DNA of 64,000 bases from Lateolabrax maculatus (taxonomy: Eukaryota > Chordata > Actinopteri > Acropomatiformes > Lateolabracidae): NCBI GenBank assembly GCA_031216445.1, contig CM062215.1, forward strand, positions 1,546,501-1,610,500, written 5' to 3'. Position numbers and translations under genes: made by a program. Shown piece by piece: positions 24,601 through 33,330 of the stretch. Each line of letters begins with the position of its first letter. The stretch's first letter is position 1. The notes under the pieces were generated by a model, which was given only the letters and a program-made list of their open reading frames with translations, was not told the origin of the DNA and did no database searches.

Positions 24601-27600
24601 AATCAGGAGGCTCTGAGTGGTAAAATAAATAGCCTAACTATTAAGCCTAACTTACGCATTCACACGATTAGCAATTTAGCAAAACAGACATGCTGTTGCA
24701 AATGTTGGTCCTAGTACCCTCATCAGGTAAACTGTTTGAAAGTAAAGGTTTAACAGCACATAGTAACGCTGCACAATGTTCTCACAGTCAACACAACGCT
24801 GTGTTCAGTGGATTGTCAGACAAACTACAAGATTAGAAGCCATAACAGACTAGGTGGTTATGGATCCATGATAAAGAAAAAAACTCCTATAATCTCATTG
24901 CCAGACAACCAACCAATCAAACACACAGAGCTGAATCTCCTGCACTGGAGCCAAACAGAGCAACAGAAGACACATGATTTTAAACTGACTGTCATTAAGA
25001 CAACAAGTTGCAGGTGTAGAGCGACTTGTTTTAGTTCCAGTTATTTAGTGATTGAGTTAAAAGTAAAAAAAAATGAAATGAACTAAAATCAATTATGGAA
25101 AAACAGGAAAAGAATGAAAACATTCCAAAAAAAGGTAAATAATAAAATGAATCAGAAACTATGTAAAAAAATATATATATTTCAATTACAAAGGGTATCT
25201 GGTTAACCTGTGGAGCGTCTGGAGCAGCAGAGCCACAAAATATAACATACATACATTCCCATACACAGAAATACACAACATAACTGTAACTGACACCTGC
25301 TGAGTGCACCATGCTGTGGCTTTTCTCTGAGTTTTGTAGCCGTTTTTAATTTTGGCTGCAACTCTTGTCATTATCTGTAGATTCATTTTTTATAATTAAA
25401 TGATTAATCATTTGTCTAGAAAATGTCAGAAAATAGTGAAAAAAGCCTGACACAAGCTCCCTATAAGCTGTAATATTTTGTCTGACAAAACACAAAGGTA
25501 TTTAGTTTACAATGATAAAAAAACAGAAAAAAAGCTGAAAATGGTCACACTAGAGGAGCTGGAACCTTTAGCATTTTTGCTTCATAAAAAACTTTTAAAG
25601 ATTAACAAGTGTTCACTAAGACTGATGGACCACAAGTAGAGTGGTGCTGGTTTGAGACTGGTGAGGTATGGTGGGTCAGTGTCATACCAGATGAACGAGG
25701 GGACTCCTTTCTGTCTCATCTAGGAGTCATTATCTGTGCTCTGAAATAACAGAGTTGGCTGGAGCTCCACTGCCTCCACAATACCCACTTTTGTTTTACC
25801 GTCAGGGGCAAACAAGCAGCGAGAGGCCCCATGTATGAGGCCGTCTTCTGGTTCTGCCTCAGCTGACCCTCCTTAATAAGAGGAATCAACGGTTGGTGGA
25901 GAAATATGATGGGATTTTATTTTTTGGAAACAAAGAGCTCATGAGTGTTCCTTCTTTCTCTTCTCTTGCTTTTATATACAGTCTTCAGATGCAGGTCACC
26001 AAAATGTGTTAAGTTCATCTTTTGTCAGGGAACTGTGGTTTTGACCTCTGACCTCTTAATGACTGTGAGTTTGTTAATCTAAAACAGTTACTTTTACTGA
26101 TGCAAAACCAATAAACAAACTACACGTGAACCATGAATTTTGGTACCAGCACAAATGTATCTGCAGAACACAGTTTTGAGTATTCAAAACTGAGGTTTAA
26201 AAAGGTTGCATCAAACGTCTGCTCAGATTTATAATCCTGTTAGCTTGTTCTTTGATCAGACAGTTCCTGATTTAAAGTATCATTTTGCCTATTTTAGACA
26301 ACATTTTATTTAGGTAACCTTCTTGTATGCTGCTAGTGTTCAGACAACATTTAACATTTTAGAACTTTGGCCTAAAATTTGCTGAAAAAACTGTTTAGTA
26401 GAAAACATTTTAGAATTTTTTTTATTTTTCTCAAACTATGATATGAAAAAAAAAATTATAACACGTTTTTGTATTGATACCAAAACTTTAGATATCTGCT
26501 GTTATGGTACCTTCGGACCACTAGCGTCAAGGTCTTATGAGAGCTCTTCACCAGACAGATGGCCTCCTGACGGGACCCGTCGAGGGGAACGCCGTTCACG
26601 CTCACCATTACATCACCGGCCTGGAGACAGACTGCCGCCGCCACGCTTCCCTCCTCCACCTGAACACACATACACACACACACACGCATCACAACCAAAT
26701 CACCAAACACACAGTCCAAGAGCCTTAAGCTGCAGTTGATATAATGGCCACTAGGTGATAGCTCCTGGGAAATGTGATTTGCCGTGGTACAGTAGTGTAT
26801 TAGTAGTAGTAGCTATTTTAGTGACGGCACAATAACACATACAGTCAATGCAAAGATGCTGGGTCTTATATTTCCAAAAATGGCCACCATACAAAGCATA
26901 AACTTTTTTGATAGGTGACAACCTGGCTGTACCTCTGGTGCCATCCTCTGGACAAAATTGACATTTGGGGCCTCACTAGTTGTAAAGATGTCTTTCATCC
27001 ATCCAGCACTTTTTAGTTTCTTTAGCCCATAGTAGCCAGAGATGCACTATGTTGCATCAGGGGCTGAGATTAAAACCAGCAAAGTGATAAAATGTTCCCA
27101 GAAAGGTGAGGTACAACAACTCAGCCATCTTTTAAGGTGGATGTTTGACGTAGGATACTGTTTCAGCCTCATCATCCAGAAGCACCTGTGGTGGCCAGCA
27201 ACATGAGCGCTCTGATTAAAAATTAAATCCTGCACCGCCTGTAACCTGGTAGCTGGTGGTGCACTGCTCCATGTAAGCTGCAGCTCACATCAGCACTAAC
27301 ATCAGATGGAAAAGGTTCCTGCTATCTGCTGTATGTCACTTTACATAGTGAATTTACTGTATAATCCTTATATAATTCTTTAAAAGGAGATGTGGAAGGA
27401 CGACATTCTTTTGGCATGGCTTTACGATTATGCAATTAATGATCAATATTTTAGACACTGATGAAAGTCTGTGGATTATGCACCACAAGTCTAACTGACA
27501 TGAATTTTACAGAACAAATCCCACTGTGAGTTTTTCTGTCACTTTGACATAAATGTAAAACATATAATCGTAAAAACGGTCACTTTAATCGACTCATCGA

Positions 27601-27945
27601 CAGAGCATTAATCAGCAACTATATATATGTTCTCTGGTTGCAGCTTCTCATATGTGAGTGTTTGATGCAAGACATTTGATGTACGAACAAAGGGCTGGGT
27701 ATTGTTTGACATTTTTTCATACTTGTGCCAAAACAATACCGGACTTTCTGTACCTTTGTGATGACCAGAGGCTCTCGGTGCTCGGTGCCACCCCTCAGGG
27801 TGAAGCCCCAGGGTGCTTTGCCTCGTAGCAGCACCTGCACCAGCTCTTCATCCTCCTCCGGTTTCCTCTGCTGCCCGGTGTCCCTCCACCACTTCATCCT
27901 TCCTGCTGAAACTCTCAGGTCGTCTCTGTAGTCAACGGCGTCCAT
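6412..27945 (-). CDS. shroom2: Shroom2, PDZ-containing long form (spliced, 10 coding exons)
   Basis: Actin- and Rho-kinase-binding scaffold that drives apical and cortical actomyosin contraction. Coding exons on the minus strand: 27754-27945, 26511-26659, 15124-15246, 12551-14876, 12220-12275, 9782-10402, 8228-8755, 7206-7380, 6798-7070 and 6412-6684. All junctions are GT/AG and in phase, giving 4,716 nt or 1,571 residues, close to human SHROOM2 (about 1,616). The PDZ domain is at about 36-113 with carboxylate-binding loop APWGFTLRGG. ASD1 (F-actin binding) is at about 670-790 and contains RRSDRYATTLRNEIQ. ASD2 (ROCK binding, coiled coil) runs from about 1268 to the end and contains KFRMFVGDLDKVVNLLLSLS. 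SHROOM2-type rather than SHROOM3/4 signatures include RSPSPQFAPLRLTDKPPA, LRSDSFAATK and GTFAEYQATW. The start ATG at 27945 has G at +4. A PDZ-less alternative start is listed separately. A teleost paralogue letter (a/b) cannot be assigned from this window. Confidence 0.9.
6798..7070 (-). CDS. shroom2: shroom2 exon: ASD2 core
   Basis: Residues 1391-1481, phase 0 at both ends (273 nt). It contains KLEVLREARQSLQEDV and DKFRMFVGDLDKVVNLLLSL, the best-conserved ASD2 segment across the Shroom family. The acceptor is 'gccctccag' and the donor 'AAG|gtaaaaa'. Confidence 0.92.
7206..7380 (-). CDS. shroom2: shroom2 exon: start of the ASD2 coiled coil
   Basis: Residues 1333-1390. It encodes SYYNTSAPKAELLIKMKDMQ and an acidic EEQDSEDELDVDLASKK stretch, matching the human SHROOM2 segment with YYSTSAPKAELLIKMKDL. 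It enters in phase 2 (completing an Arg codon) and leaves in phase 0. Confidence 0.9.
7787..7800 (+). promoter_or_regulatory. CTCF-like motif
   Basis: CCACCAGAGGGCAG agrees well with the vertebrate CTCF core. It lies in a shroom2 intron near the 3' end of the gene. A motif match only; occupancy is unknown. Confidence 0.4.
8228..8755 (-). CDS. shroom2: shroom2 exon: linker and N-terminal edge of ASD2
   Basis: Residues 1157-1331. It carries VPVRIVHAESSSEREGR (human: VPIKIVHSES) and ELARDIMGKDKSLVDILD followed by MDLMEGLFPMEEQILEGAHQRR, a signature just before and within ASD2. The acceptor is 'gtccag|GTCAG'; the alternative AG five nt downstream breaks the frame and was not used. Confidence 0.9.
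9782..10402 (-). CDS. shroom2: shroom2 exon: Pro/Ser-rich linker
   Basis: Residues 950-1155. It is low-complexity (Pro, Ser, Gln), predicted disordered, and ends in the conserved RSPSPQFAPLRLTDKPPA motif that identifies Shroom2. It starts after 'gacctccag' and ends at 'TCCAG|gtaag'; 621 nt, phase 2 to phase 2. Confidence 0.9.
12220..12275 (-). CDS. shroom2: shroom2 small exon (56 nt)
   Basis: Encodes NIPSQWRDPHSKHSSYTT plus two bases of an Arg codon. It lies between acceptor 'cttttgcag' and donor 'CAG|gtgagc'. Phase 0 in and phase 2 out exactly joins the big exon to the Pro/Ser-rich exon, which is the main support for such a short exon. Confidence 0.8.
12551..14876 (-). CDS. shroom2: shroom2 large central exon with ASD1
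   Basis: Residues 155-930 (2,326 nt). The start is set by acceptor 'cacaccag|G', which completes Arg155; upstream in-frame codons are intron. It contains PVWQIPEKKK and LRSDSFAATK near the front, then ASD1 (about 670-790) with NTYKDHLKEAQARVLQATSF and THSFSEPDK, then GTFAEYQATWNKQ, HSAENILD and SRSSPSADFY. These match human SHROOM2 block by block. Between blocks it is hydrophilic and low-complexity. The donor is 'ACACAG|gtgaga'. Confidence 0.92.
15124..15246 (-). CDS. shroom2: shroom2 exon shared by both N-termini
   Basis: Encodes KNDLGSRPHSWHSSKLTEEE and ends PVWQPKHEA plus two bases of Arg155. Human SHROOM2 has ELGWRPHSWHATKF at the same place, right after the PDZ domain. It enters in phase 2, so it accepts either the PDZ exon (26511-26659), the alternative exon (16361-16462) or the microexon (15970-15990) without a frame change. 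Confidence 0.9.
15970..15990 (-). CDS. shroom2: Candidate 21-nt shroom2 microexon
   Basis: Flanked by 'catgctctccag' and donor GTATGT. Length 21 nt with phase 2 at both ends, so inclusion adds KNRFRQG in frame between the preceding Arg codon and KNDLGSRPHSW. Joined to the alternative first exon it reads SSMRKNRFRQG-KNDLGSRPHSW. The acceptor carries a UGC followed by CUCUCC, the arrangement known for SRRM4-dependent neural microexons. Expression is not shown. Confidence 0.55.
16361..16462 (-). CDS. shroom2: Alternative shroom2 first coding exon (PDZ-less isoform)
   Basis: After a pyrimidine-rich tract and acceptor 'gatcag' (exon start 16462), an ATG at 16455 in good context (aaaATGg) opens MVDVVSPRTMPSETEVHVAR followed by SFLTKILRSSM and ends AG|gtaaca in phase 2. 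That phase equals the end of the PDZ exon, so splicing to 15990 or 15246 continues the Shroom2 frame. The product would be about 1,496 residues with ASD1 and ASD2 but no PDZ domain. PDZ-less Shroom forms are known for Shroom3. Not verified by RNA. Confidence 0.6.
19137..19400 (-). repeat. Dispersed fish repeat, family A (reverse copy)
   Basis: The reverse complement contains 'gtcagaaaatagtgaaaaatgcccatc', nearly the same string as in the copies at 22.4 and 25.4 kb. 'ttttggacagttggtaagac' also matches the shared internal block. Confidence 0.6.
19674..19942 (-). other. shroom2: Possible leader exon of the PDZ-less shroom2 transcript
   Basis: It ends at a perfect donor, TTG|GTAAGT. An open frame from an ATG at 19942 runs to this donor and, if joined to the acceptor at 16462, continues in frame through TGG GCT AAA into MVDVV. 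It would then add about 92 residues, partly low-complexity (Arg run from a CTC/GGA tract, Cys/Val-rich start). It may equally be plain 5' UTR. The upstream limit is a guess. Confidence 0.3.
22385..22640 (+). repeat. Dispersed fish repeat, family A
   Basis: Contains 'aacgattaatctgctgatttattt', 'gtcaggaaacagtgaaaaatg' and 'catttgagaagctgaaac', the landmarks of a repeat very common in percomorph genomes ('…aatcgattagttg… cagaaaatggtgaaaaatg… gaagctgga…'). Confidence 0.65.
25390..25640 (+). repeat. Dispersed fish repeat, family A
   Basis: Same order of landmarks as the copy at 22.4 kb: 'gattaatcatttgtctag', 'gtcagaaaatagtgaaaaaag', 'aaaggtatttagtttacaatg' and 'gaggagctggaac'. It has diverged by point changes and small gaps. 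Confidence 0.65.
26511..26659 (-). CDS. shroom2: shroom2 exon: second half of the PDZ domain
   Basis: Residues 65-113 plus two bases of Arg114. It encodes VEEGSVAAAVCLQAGDVMVS and RQEAICLVKSSHKTLTLVV, the typical Shroom PDZ end. The acceptor is 'gtgttcag|GTG' and the donor 'CGAAG|gtacc'. The next exon used by the long form is 11 kb downstream at 15246, where the completed codon gives VVRRKNDLGSRPHSW. Confidence 0.92.
27560..27670 (-). repeat. Partial family A repeat
   Basis: Contains 'tttaatcgactcatcgacagagcattaatcagcaac' and 'ttgcagcttctcatatgtgag', which resemble the reverse of the family A 3' portion. Fragment only. Confidence 0.4.
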
Positions 27946-27986
27946 GATGCCTCAGGTTCAGTGGGCTCCATCAACATCAGTTCACT
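27754..27986 (-). CDS. shroom2: shroom2 first coding exon of the PDZ form, with short leader
   Basis: The exon starts after 'ttctttcag' at 27986. The start codon at 27945 gives MDAVDYRDDLRVSAGRMKWW and the first PDZ strands VQVLLRGKAPWGFTLRGG, ending EPLVITK at donor AAG|gtacag (phase 0). Two ATGs in another frame at 27977 and 27971 open an upstream frame that overlaps the true start and stops at 27915. Confidence 0.88.
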
Positions 27987-28229
27987 CTGAAAGAATGAGC
28001 ATGAATGTAGCCAAAACACCAATACTTATATAACAGTTTATTTCAGAGGGATACTTTACTTATATATCAGTCCCCACAGAAACATTTGTGATACAGCAGG
28101 AGGTCTGAATGCCATGAAATTGTCCTGTTAAGTTGCAGAGTTAAGTTGAGACTTTTTTTCCTTACACCATATGATGATGATGATGATGCCAAACATTTCT
28201 TTGTTTCATTCTTCAAATTTAATATTTGC

Positions 28230-28420
28230 CTGTTTTCTTAGTTTATTATGATATTAAACTGATTATCTTCAGGTTTTGGACTGTTGGCTGGACAAAACAA
28301 GCAATTTAATGATGTCAACTTTCGATATTTTCTCTTTATAGACCAAATCATTATTAATCAAGGAATTAATTGGAAGATTGATCCATAATGAACATAACTG
28401 GTAGTTGTAGCCCTGATCTA
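28230..28420 (-). repeat. Dispersed fish repeat, family A (reverse copy)
   Basis: Contains 'ttttggactgttggctggacaaaacaagcaattt' and 'aattaattggaagattgatc', the reversed landmarks of family A, including the end next to 'gttgtagcc'. Confidence 0.6.
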
Positions 28421-28861
28421 AATGCGGTATAGGGTTTGAAAAAAGTCATGAATGATTTGGATCGATTAAGACTTAAAGTTCTTATAAAAATACCTTTTAT
28501 ATTAGACGATTTGAAAAAATGTTATAAGAACGGTATCATTTGATTAGTTTTTAAATTTAGATGATTAATTTAGCTTTTACGGAATAATATATATATTTCT
28601 TAGGCAGAAAAAGAAAAAATGTTTTGCATCATGCCTTAAAAATGAAGTTATTGTAATATATCTACTTTTGTAATTCAGTTACTAAATATACAAGACAAAG
28701 ACATAATGTAGCTGACAGATCAATCAATATGTTTACAGCAGATAAAGATAATTATGATTTCATTAACGATACCAAAGTGGTACCAACGAGTACCAAAACC
28801 ATAACTCCCATAAGTAACTTCGATATCTGATAGATTTTTATTGTTTTTACCTTTAACTTAC

Positions 28862-28990
28862 TTGAAAATGCTGTTTTCTGCACAGAAGCTCTCCACAAAC
28901 CTCCCAGACAGACTCCCAGCAAGAGACAAGACAGGCAGCTTCTGGATGGCGCGCGCTCTGTCTGCCTTAATTGTTTTTTTTAATTTTAAT
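28862..28990 (-). promoter_or_regulatory. shroom2: Probable noncoding first exon and promoter of shroom2 long form
   Basis: A strong donor, TTTTCAA|GTAAGTT, ends at 28862 on the minus strand. It lies 0.9 kb upstream of the acceptor at 27986, with nothing coding between. Upstream sequence is GC/CpG-containing (ggcgcgcgc near 28950). The transcription start is not resolvable, and the right border is approximate. Confidence 0.4.
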
Positions 28991-29163
28991 TGACCAACTT
29001 CAGCTCTTTCTCGTCCCGAGCAGTATTTCAGAGTTTTTCAAAAGTTTTACCCTTCTCACCCCTCTAAAAGCAACTTGTACCGTCTGACATCCCCGTCTGT
29101 TATCCATCTTCCCCAACACACCTTCACTTTCCCTGAGCTGCACCTGTCATCGGTGATGTCACC

Positions 29164-29177
29164 GCGCCCCCTGGCGG
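29164..29177 (-). promoter_or_regulatory. Strong CTCF-like motif upstream of shroom2
   Basis: The minus strand reads CCGCCAGGGGGCGC, essentially the CTCF consensus. It sits about 200 bp upstream of the inferred shroom2 promoter, in a small GC-rich island. Confidence 0.55.
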
Positions 29178-30200
29178 CGACGTGCAGCGTCATCGGGCTG
29201 CGTGTTGCTTTCAGGTGCTCCACGTAAATGTCCGAACTTCAGTCAGTGCTAAAGGTTTGGCAAGTGGAGTAATTCTTAAAAAAGTGTTCTTTCTTCTATC
29301 AGGGTAGGTACATAAGTTTCCTGTCCATCTTTTTTATGTTTTACAGAGTAGGATTGCTGTACTTAAAGTAAGTGCTCTTTCAAAGCATTGTTCCCTGCTC
29401 TCTTTTCTTACATTTCTTACTTCAGATTACATATTAAGATGTTTTGAGGACATTACAGACTAAAATATATTCAGTATACTGTATATTGTAGCTTTATGAT
29501 GATGACATCCTTCATTATCTGCGTTGACAAAAGTTTGGCTCAGGTTCAAGATAAAAGTTTTTTGGGGGGGTTGCTCATGACAATGAAAACATAATATTTC
29601 TACAACAGCATGTCTCGGTGTAATTACAGCCACAGTTTTAACTGACAATCTTCCTTTATAGTAGCTTCAATCTACTAATAATCACCATTTTAAGTTGCCT
29701 TCACATTAGTATTTTCCTTCCTCTGGATCTCTAAACCTTCTTGCTGCAGCGCTTCTTTCAGCCTTCTTCACTTCATGTCACTAAAACAGAGAAATTCTCT
29801 GTCTCCATTCATTAGGTGGCATTTAGGCTGCGTACATTTATAGTAGGCAGTAAACATTACATTAAAGAAGAGATTATACATATTTTAAATCATACCACAG
29901 TATCACAAAGTATTGCATATAGTAAATATAGAAAATAAAATATAGTATGAAAACATTTCAACTGTTGACCCTGTTGAGAAAAACAAACAAATAAAGAACA
30001 GACTTGTATAATTACAGAATTGTAGAATGTAGAATTATATGCTAATTATTTAATTCAATTCTCCTTTCATTTGTTTGTGTCATTATTTTAGACTTTGTTC
30101 ATATCAATAGTTTATCTCATCGTGTCAATAAATGGGACACTGGTAGTTATATCTGTTGTTATATTGATATGGTGGAACCATCCAGTCCTACCTCCTCTGC

Positions 30201-30214
30201 CCACCAGGTGGCCC
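30201..30214 (+). promoter_or_regulatory. CTCF-like motif
   Basis: CCACCAGGTGGCCC matches the CTCF core in plus orientation, opposite to the site at 29.16 kb. Confidence 0.4.
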
Positions 30215-30644
30215 TCTTGAGTTTCCTGCTCCTGACAATCACCTGACCCTGTTGCTGCCTGCACACCTGCCCCTCAATTCCTCATCAAGCCCCAGTCTAT
30301 ATATACTGGTCACGTTCACACTGCTATTTGGCAGCTTGTTAATGTTGCCATGTTACTGTATGTTTGATGTCCTGTCTGTTACCTACTACATCAAGCCTTT
30401 CAGATTTGTTTGCCTTTTTGATCTTAAACAGGCGGTTAACTTTTTTTTAAACCTCTGAATGAGTAAATTGCCTTTAACTCAAGGAATAAAAGCAGATATA
30501 CTCAATACTTCTGGTCGAGTTGTAGATACAATTAAAATCTCGTCACACTTCAAGACTGAAATTTCTTATTGTTCAGTCTTATCATTGCTGTAGTTATTGA
30601 CTCATCATTTCTCAATGACTATCTGTTGGAGTTACTCCTTATGA

Positions 30645-30658
30645 CCACTGAAGGGCAG
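30645..30658 (+). promoter_or_regulatory. CTCF-like motif (weaker)
   Basis: CCACTGAAGGGCAG agrees with the CTCF core except at the central bases; plus orientation. Confidence 0.3.
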
Positions 30659-31019
30659 GAAACACTTTGTTTTCTATGCCATCATCACTGCAAAATTTTC
30701 AAATTATGAATCGAAAGATGTCTGAAAATTATCATTATTTATACTCGTTTGTTTACTTTTTTCCTATGATCGTTTGTATAAATACTAACATACAAGTTAA
30801 TACAATAATAAGACGTCCCTTAAAATAAGGGAACAGGTTTATAGTACTGCAAGTGACAGGATTTTGTTTGGCTGAGGATCAAATCAACAAACTTCCGACA
30901 CTTTAAAACAGAGCTGGGTTTCAGATTACAACACGTCTCACTCCACCCACCTCTTACATTGACGTGATAGGACAAAAATGCAGACAGTCCTTATTAATTA
31001 CAGTGTAGTGCATCTCCTT

Positions 31020-31058
31020 TTCACTCACGCTACAGTTGTTGACTGACATCCAGCTCAT
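31020..31058 (+). promoter_or_regulatory. Likely noncoding first exon of the repeat-protein gene
   Basis: Ends at the donor CAT|GTAAGTACA. It lies 560 bp before a strong acceptor ('cttttttttcag' type tract ending at 31620) that opens the exon with the start codon. The left limit is a guess; an AT-rich TATTAATT about 30 bp upstream could serve as a TATA-like element. Confidence 0.35.
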
Positions 31059-31669
31059 GTAAGTACACGGTTTTATCTTCTGTCATTAGAAATGCACATT
31101 TTGCATGTAGAATGAGGCTTTCAGATAAAATTCAACAAAGAACATTAAAAGCTTTTGAAAGTATTTATCAGTTTGACATCTAATTAGATAAAACAAGGTT
31201 AAATTGATTAGCATATTTCCTGTAGAGGAAGTGACATACTTAAAAATCTGGAATATGTTCCACCTCATTTTGGTTTAACATTGAACAGCTGGAACAAAGT
31301 TTTTCTCAGAGAGTAAACATACACAACACTGAGAAAAGACGCAAACCAGTGTTGGATTAAATATTAAACTGAAAGACTGAATTCTTGTGTGATTGAAAAC
31401 CTTTTAAAACTTAGCTGGTTGAACTCAAAAATGCTTAAAACAAGCTGACTTATTGGTTTTAAAGAAGATGACATTTTGCAGCTATCAAGTTTTCACCTGA
31501 TGAAACAATACCTGCTTTTATTTTTCTTTAATACAGTGTCATTTGCCACGCCTGTCATTTTCAAGTCAAACTGGTTTAACTGAACTGTAAAGGGGCACCT
31601 CCCTGTTTTCTTTTTTTCAGCTCTGCAGCATTTAGGAATCATCTGCCAGAAAAACACAGTGGACAAAAT

Positions 31670-32483
31670 ATGTTCAGCAGCAGTTCAAGTAAGACTCTCT
31701 TCTTATGTTTATTCTCTATTTCAGAGACCCAGGTAGGCTAAAAGTTCCTTGAACAAAATATTTCATCTATCTTGATGTTGCAACTTTATCCTTTAAGCAA
31801 AATTTCTCTTTCTATTGATTTGGGCTTCAACAGACACCCACCCCTCTGGCTACGACCTAGGCCCCAAGCCAGAGGACCAGGGAACTCATGGGGGTCCTGA
31901 CGTGGGCCATAGGCCTGTAGATAAAGATCGTCACCAAGGAGGGGATAATACCCATAGGAATGATTGCAATAAAGATGATCAGCATGGAGGAGATAATCCC
32001 CGTATGGATGATCGCAATAAAGATAAAAATAAAGATGATAACTATGGAGGAGATCATCCCCATAGGGATCATCGCAATAAAGATGATCAGCATGGAGGAG
32101 ATAATCCCCGTATGGATGATCGCAATAAAGATAAAAATAAAGATGATCACTATGGTGGAGGCCGCCATGAAGAGGGTTGCCATGAAGGGGGTAGCCATAG
32201 AGATGATCGGGACAGCAACAGGAGAGGAAGCCCTGGTCGTGATCAGGATTCCCACAGGGACAGACACAGCCCTGATCGCCATGGACGCCGTGAACATGAA
32301 CGTGACCGTCGTGGAAGTGGTGGTGGAAGCCCTGGTCGTGACCACAGTGAGAGTGGGAGTGGCAGTGACAGCGATGACGGGCACGGTAGCCATCATAGAA
32401 AGCATGGGCACAAGCATGGGCACAAGCATGGTCATGGGCGTGGTCGTGGGCACGGTCGTGGACATGGACGAGGAAACTGGTAG
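31670..32483 (+). CDS. Unknown Asp/His/Gly/Arg-rich repeat protein (spliced)
   Basis: Coding exons 31670-31688 (inside exon 31621-31688) and 31834-32483, giving 222 residues. The first exon encodes MFSSSS and one base of Asn, ends at GTAAGA, and joins in phase to THPSGYDLGPKPEDQG. The protein is highly hydrophilic with almost no hydrophobic residues, no signal peptide and no membrane segment. The middle holds two copies of a 36-residue unit (…DQHGGDNPRMDDRNKDKNKD…). The middle-to-end is Arg/Asp/Ser/Gly-rich, and the C-terminus is His/Gly/Arg-rich (HKHGHKHGHKHGHGRGRGHG). It is probably disordered and could bind metal through its His cluster (inference). I do not recognise the family. The TAG stop lies 14 nt before a donor at 32498, so the last exon is 3' UTR. 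Intron signals and codon phase argue for a real gene. Confidence 0.6.
31977..32156 (+). repeat. Two-copy 108-bp coding repeat
   Basis: The block beginning 'gatcagcatggagg' at 31977 recurs at 32085. The second copy, which runs about 72 nt, differs at about one position. Period 108 nt equals 36 codons, so the repeat is frame-preserving. A looser version of the 16-20-residue subunit (GGDN…R.D.RNKD) recurs around it. Confidence 0.85.
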
Positions 32484-32797
32484 AAAGGTATACAGAGGTG
32501 AGATACAAAGTTTATTAAAGGTCCTGTCTTTGGGCCTCTAAAATTTATTCAGATAAACAAGCAGAGAAAGAAAAATACTCTTTGGTTTAGCTGCTCAAAC
32601 TTATATCCACAACCTGTGATGAAGCTTCACAAGTAGATTTTGATTCATTCTAAGGGGTCACAAGCGAAATGCTTAGTATCTACTGGTGTAAAGGGGCTCT
32701 GAAGAGTTTATTGTGTGTCAGTTTGTCTTGTTAAATCTTGTTTGCTTGCTGACTGAATTGTATTATACTAATTTTCTTTGTTTTGTCTTCCCGGCAG

Positions 32798-33110
32798 CAG
32801 AACATGGACCACCATACGTCGTGTGAAACTCTACCTGCCATGGTACTCTGCTTTTTTAAAGAAATATTAAAAGAGTATTTGACAGCATTTTGCAATGTAC
32901 TCATACTGGACCCATTGTTAGTATGTTATCTGTATTTTCTTTTCCCACTGTAGCAGGTTTGTTTATTTTATTGTGAAGGAAACTGGCATGTGAACCTGCC
33001 TTCAGCCTTTTTAAGTCAGCCAAACTACCCAACAAGATGGTTGCGTAAAACAAAATAATGCTGTATTTCTGCACTTATAAGAAATAAAATATTCTGGACT
33101 CTGTTTTAAT
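32798..33110 (+). other. Terminal noncoding exon of the repeat-protein gene
   Basis: Starts after 'cttcccggcag' at 32798, with a tandem CAGCAG acceptor that allows a 3-nt shift. It contains no continuation of the frame because the stop is upstream. AATAAA at 33083-33088 followed by a T-rich stretch marks the end. Confidence 0.5.
33083..33088 (+). terminator. Polyadenylation signal of the repeat-protein gene
   Basis: AATAAA on the plus strand followed within 30 nt by 'ctctgttttaatagctcctctgttt', a T/GT-rich downstream element. Confidence 0.5.
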
Positions 33111-33214
33111 AGCTCCTCTGTTTCATAGTCCTTCTTCTTTTATGCAAAGTGGGAAAAGGGGAAGAATGAATGGGGTTTGTCCAGCTGCTGTGTGACTAGG
33201 CATTCATCAGAATC

Positions 33215-33330
33215 AGAGGTGGAAGAAGTGCTCAGGTGTAAAGTAATACCACAGTGTAGAAATACTCTAAGTCCCATGAATAAAAACCAAAAATGTAAAA
33301 GCCAATAATAGGCCTACTAACCCTAGCATT
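33215..33330 (+). repeat. Dispersed fish repeat, family B
   Basis: Starts 'gaggtggaagaagtgctcagg' and contains 'taataccacagtgtagaaa', a 19-nt string shared exactly with 55.8 kb. The 'ggtggaagaagt…aagtaaaagta…' pattern is a very common percomorph repeat. Confidence 0.6.

Larger units (their letters stand above)
16463..26510 (-). other. shroom2: Long shroom2 intron region
   Basis: Apart from the possible leader exon near 19.7-19.9 kb and three copies of a dispersed fish repeat, no supported coding sequence was found. Open frames near 17.1, 22.0 and 23.9 kb are short and lack homology that I recognise. A region at 22.0-22.2 kb has CAG-rich sequence with splice-like borders but no phase support. 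Confidence 0.5.
29178..30995. other. Intergenic DNA between shroom2 promoter and the plus-strand gene
   Basis: AT-rich, with no supported gene. It holds two plus-oriented CTCF-like motifs (30201-30214 and 30645-30658) and is the divergent promoter interval between minus-strand shroom2 and the plus-strand gene at 31.0 kb. Confidence 0.4.

Noticed and set aside
26748..26761. CTCF-like string CCACTAGGTGATAG in a shroom2 intron.
   Set aside because: Two mismatches at core positions; too weak to list with the others.
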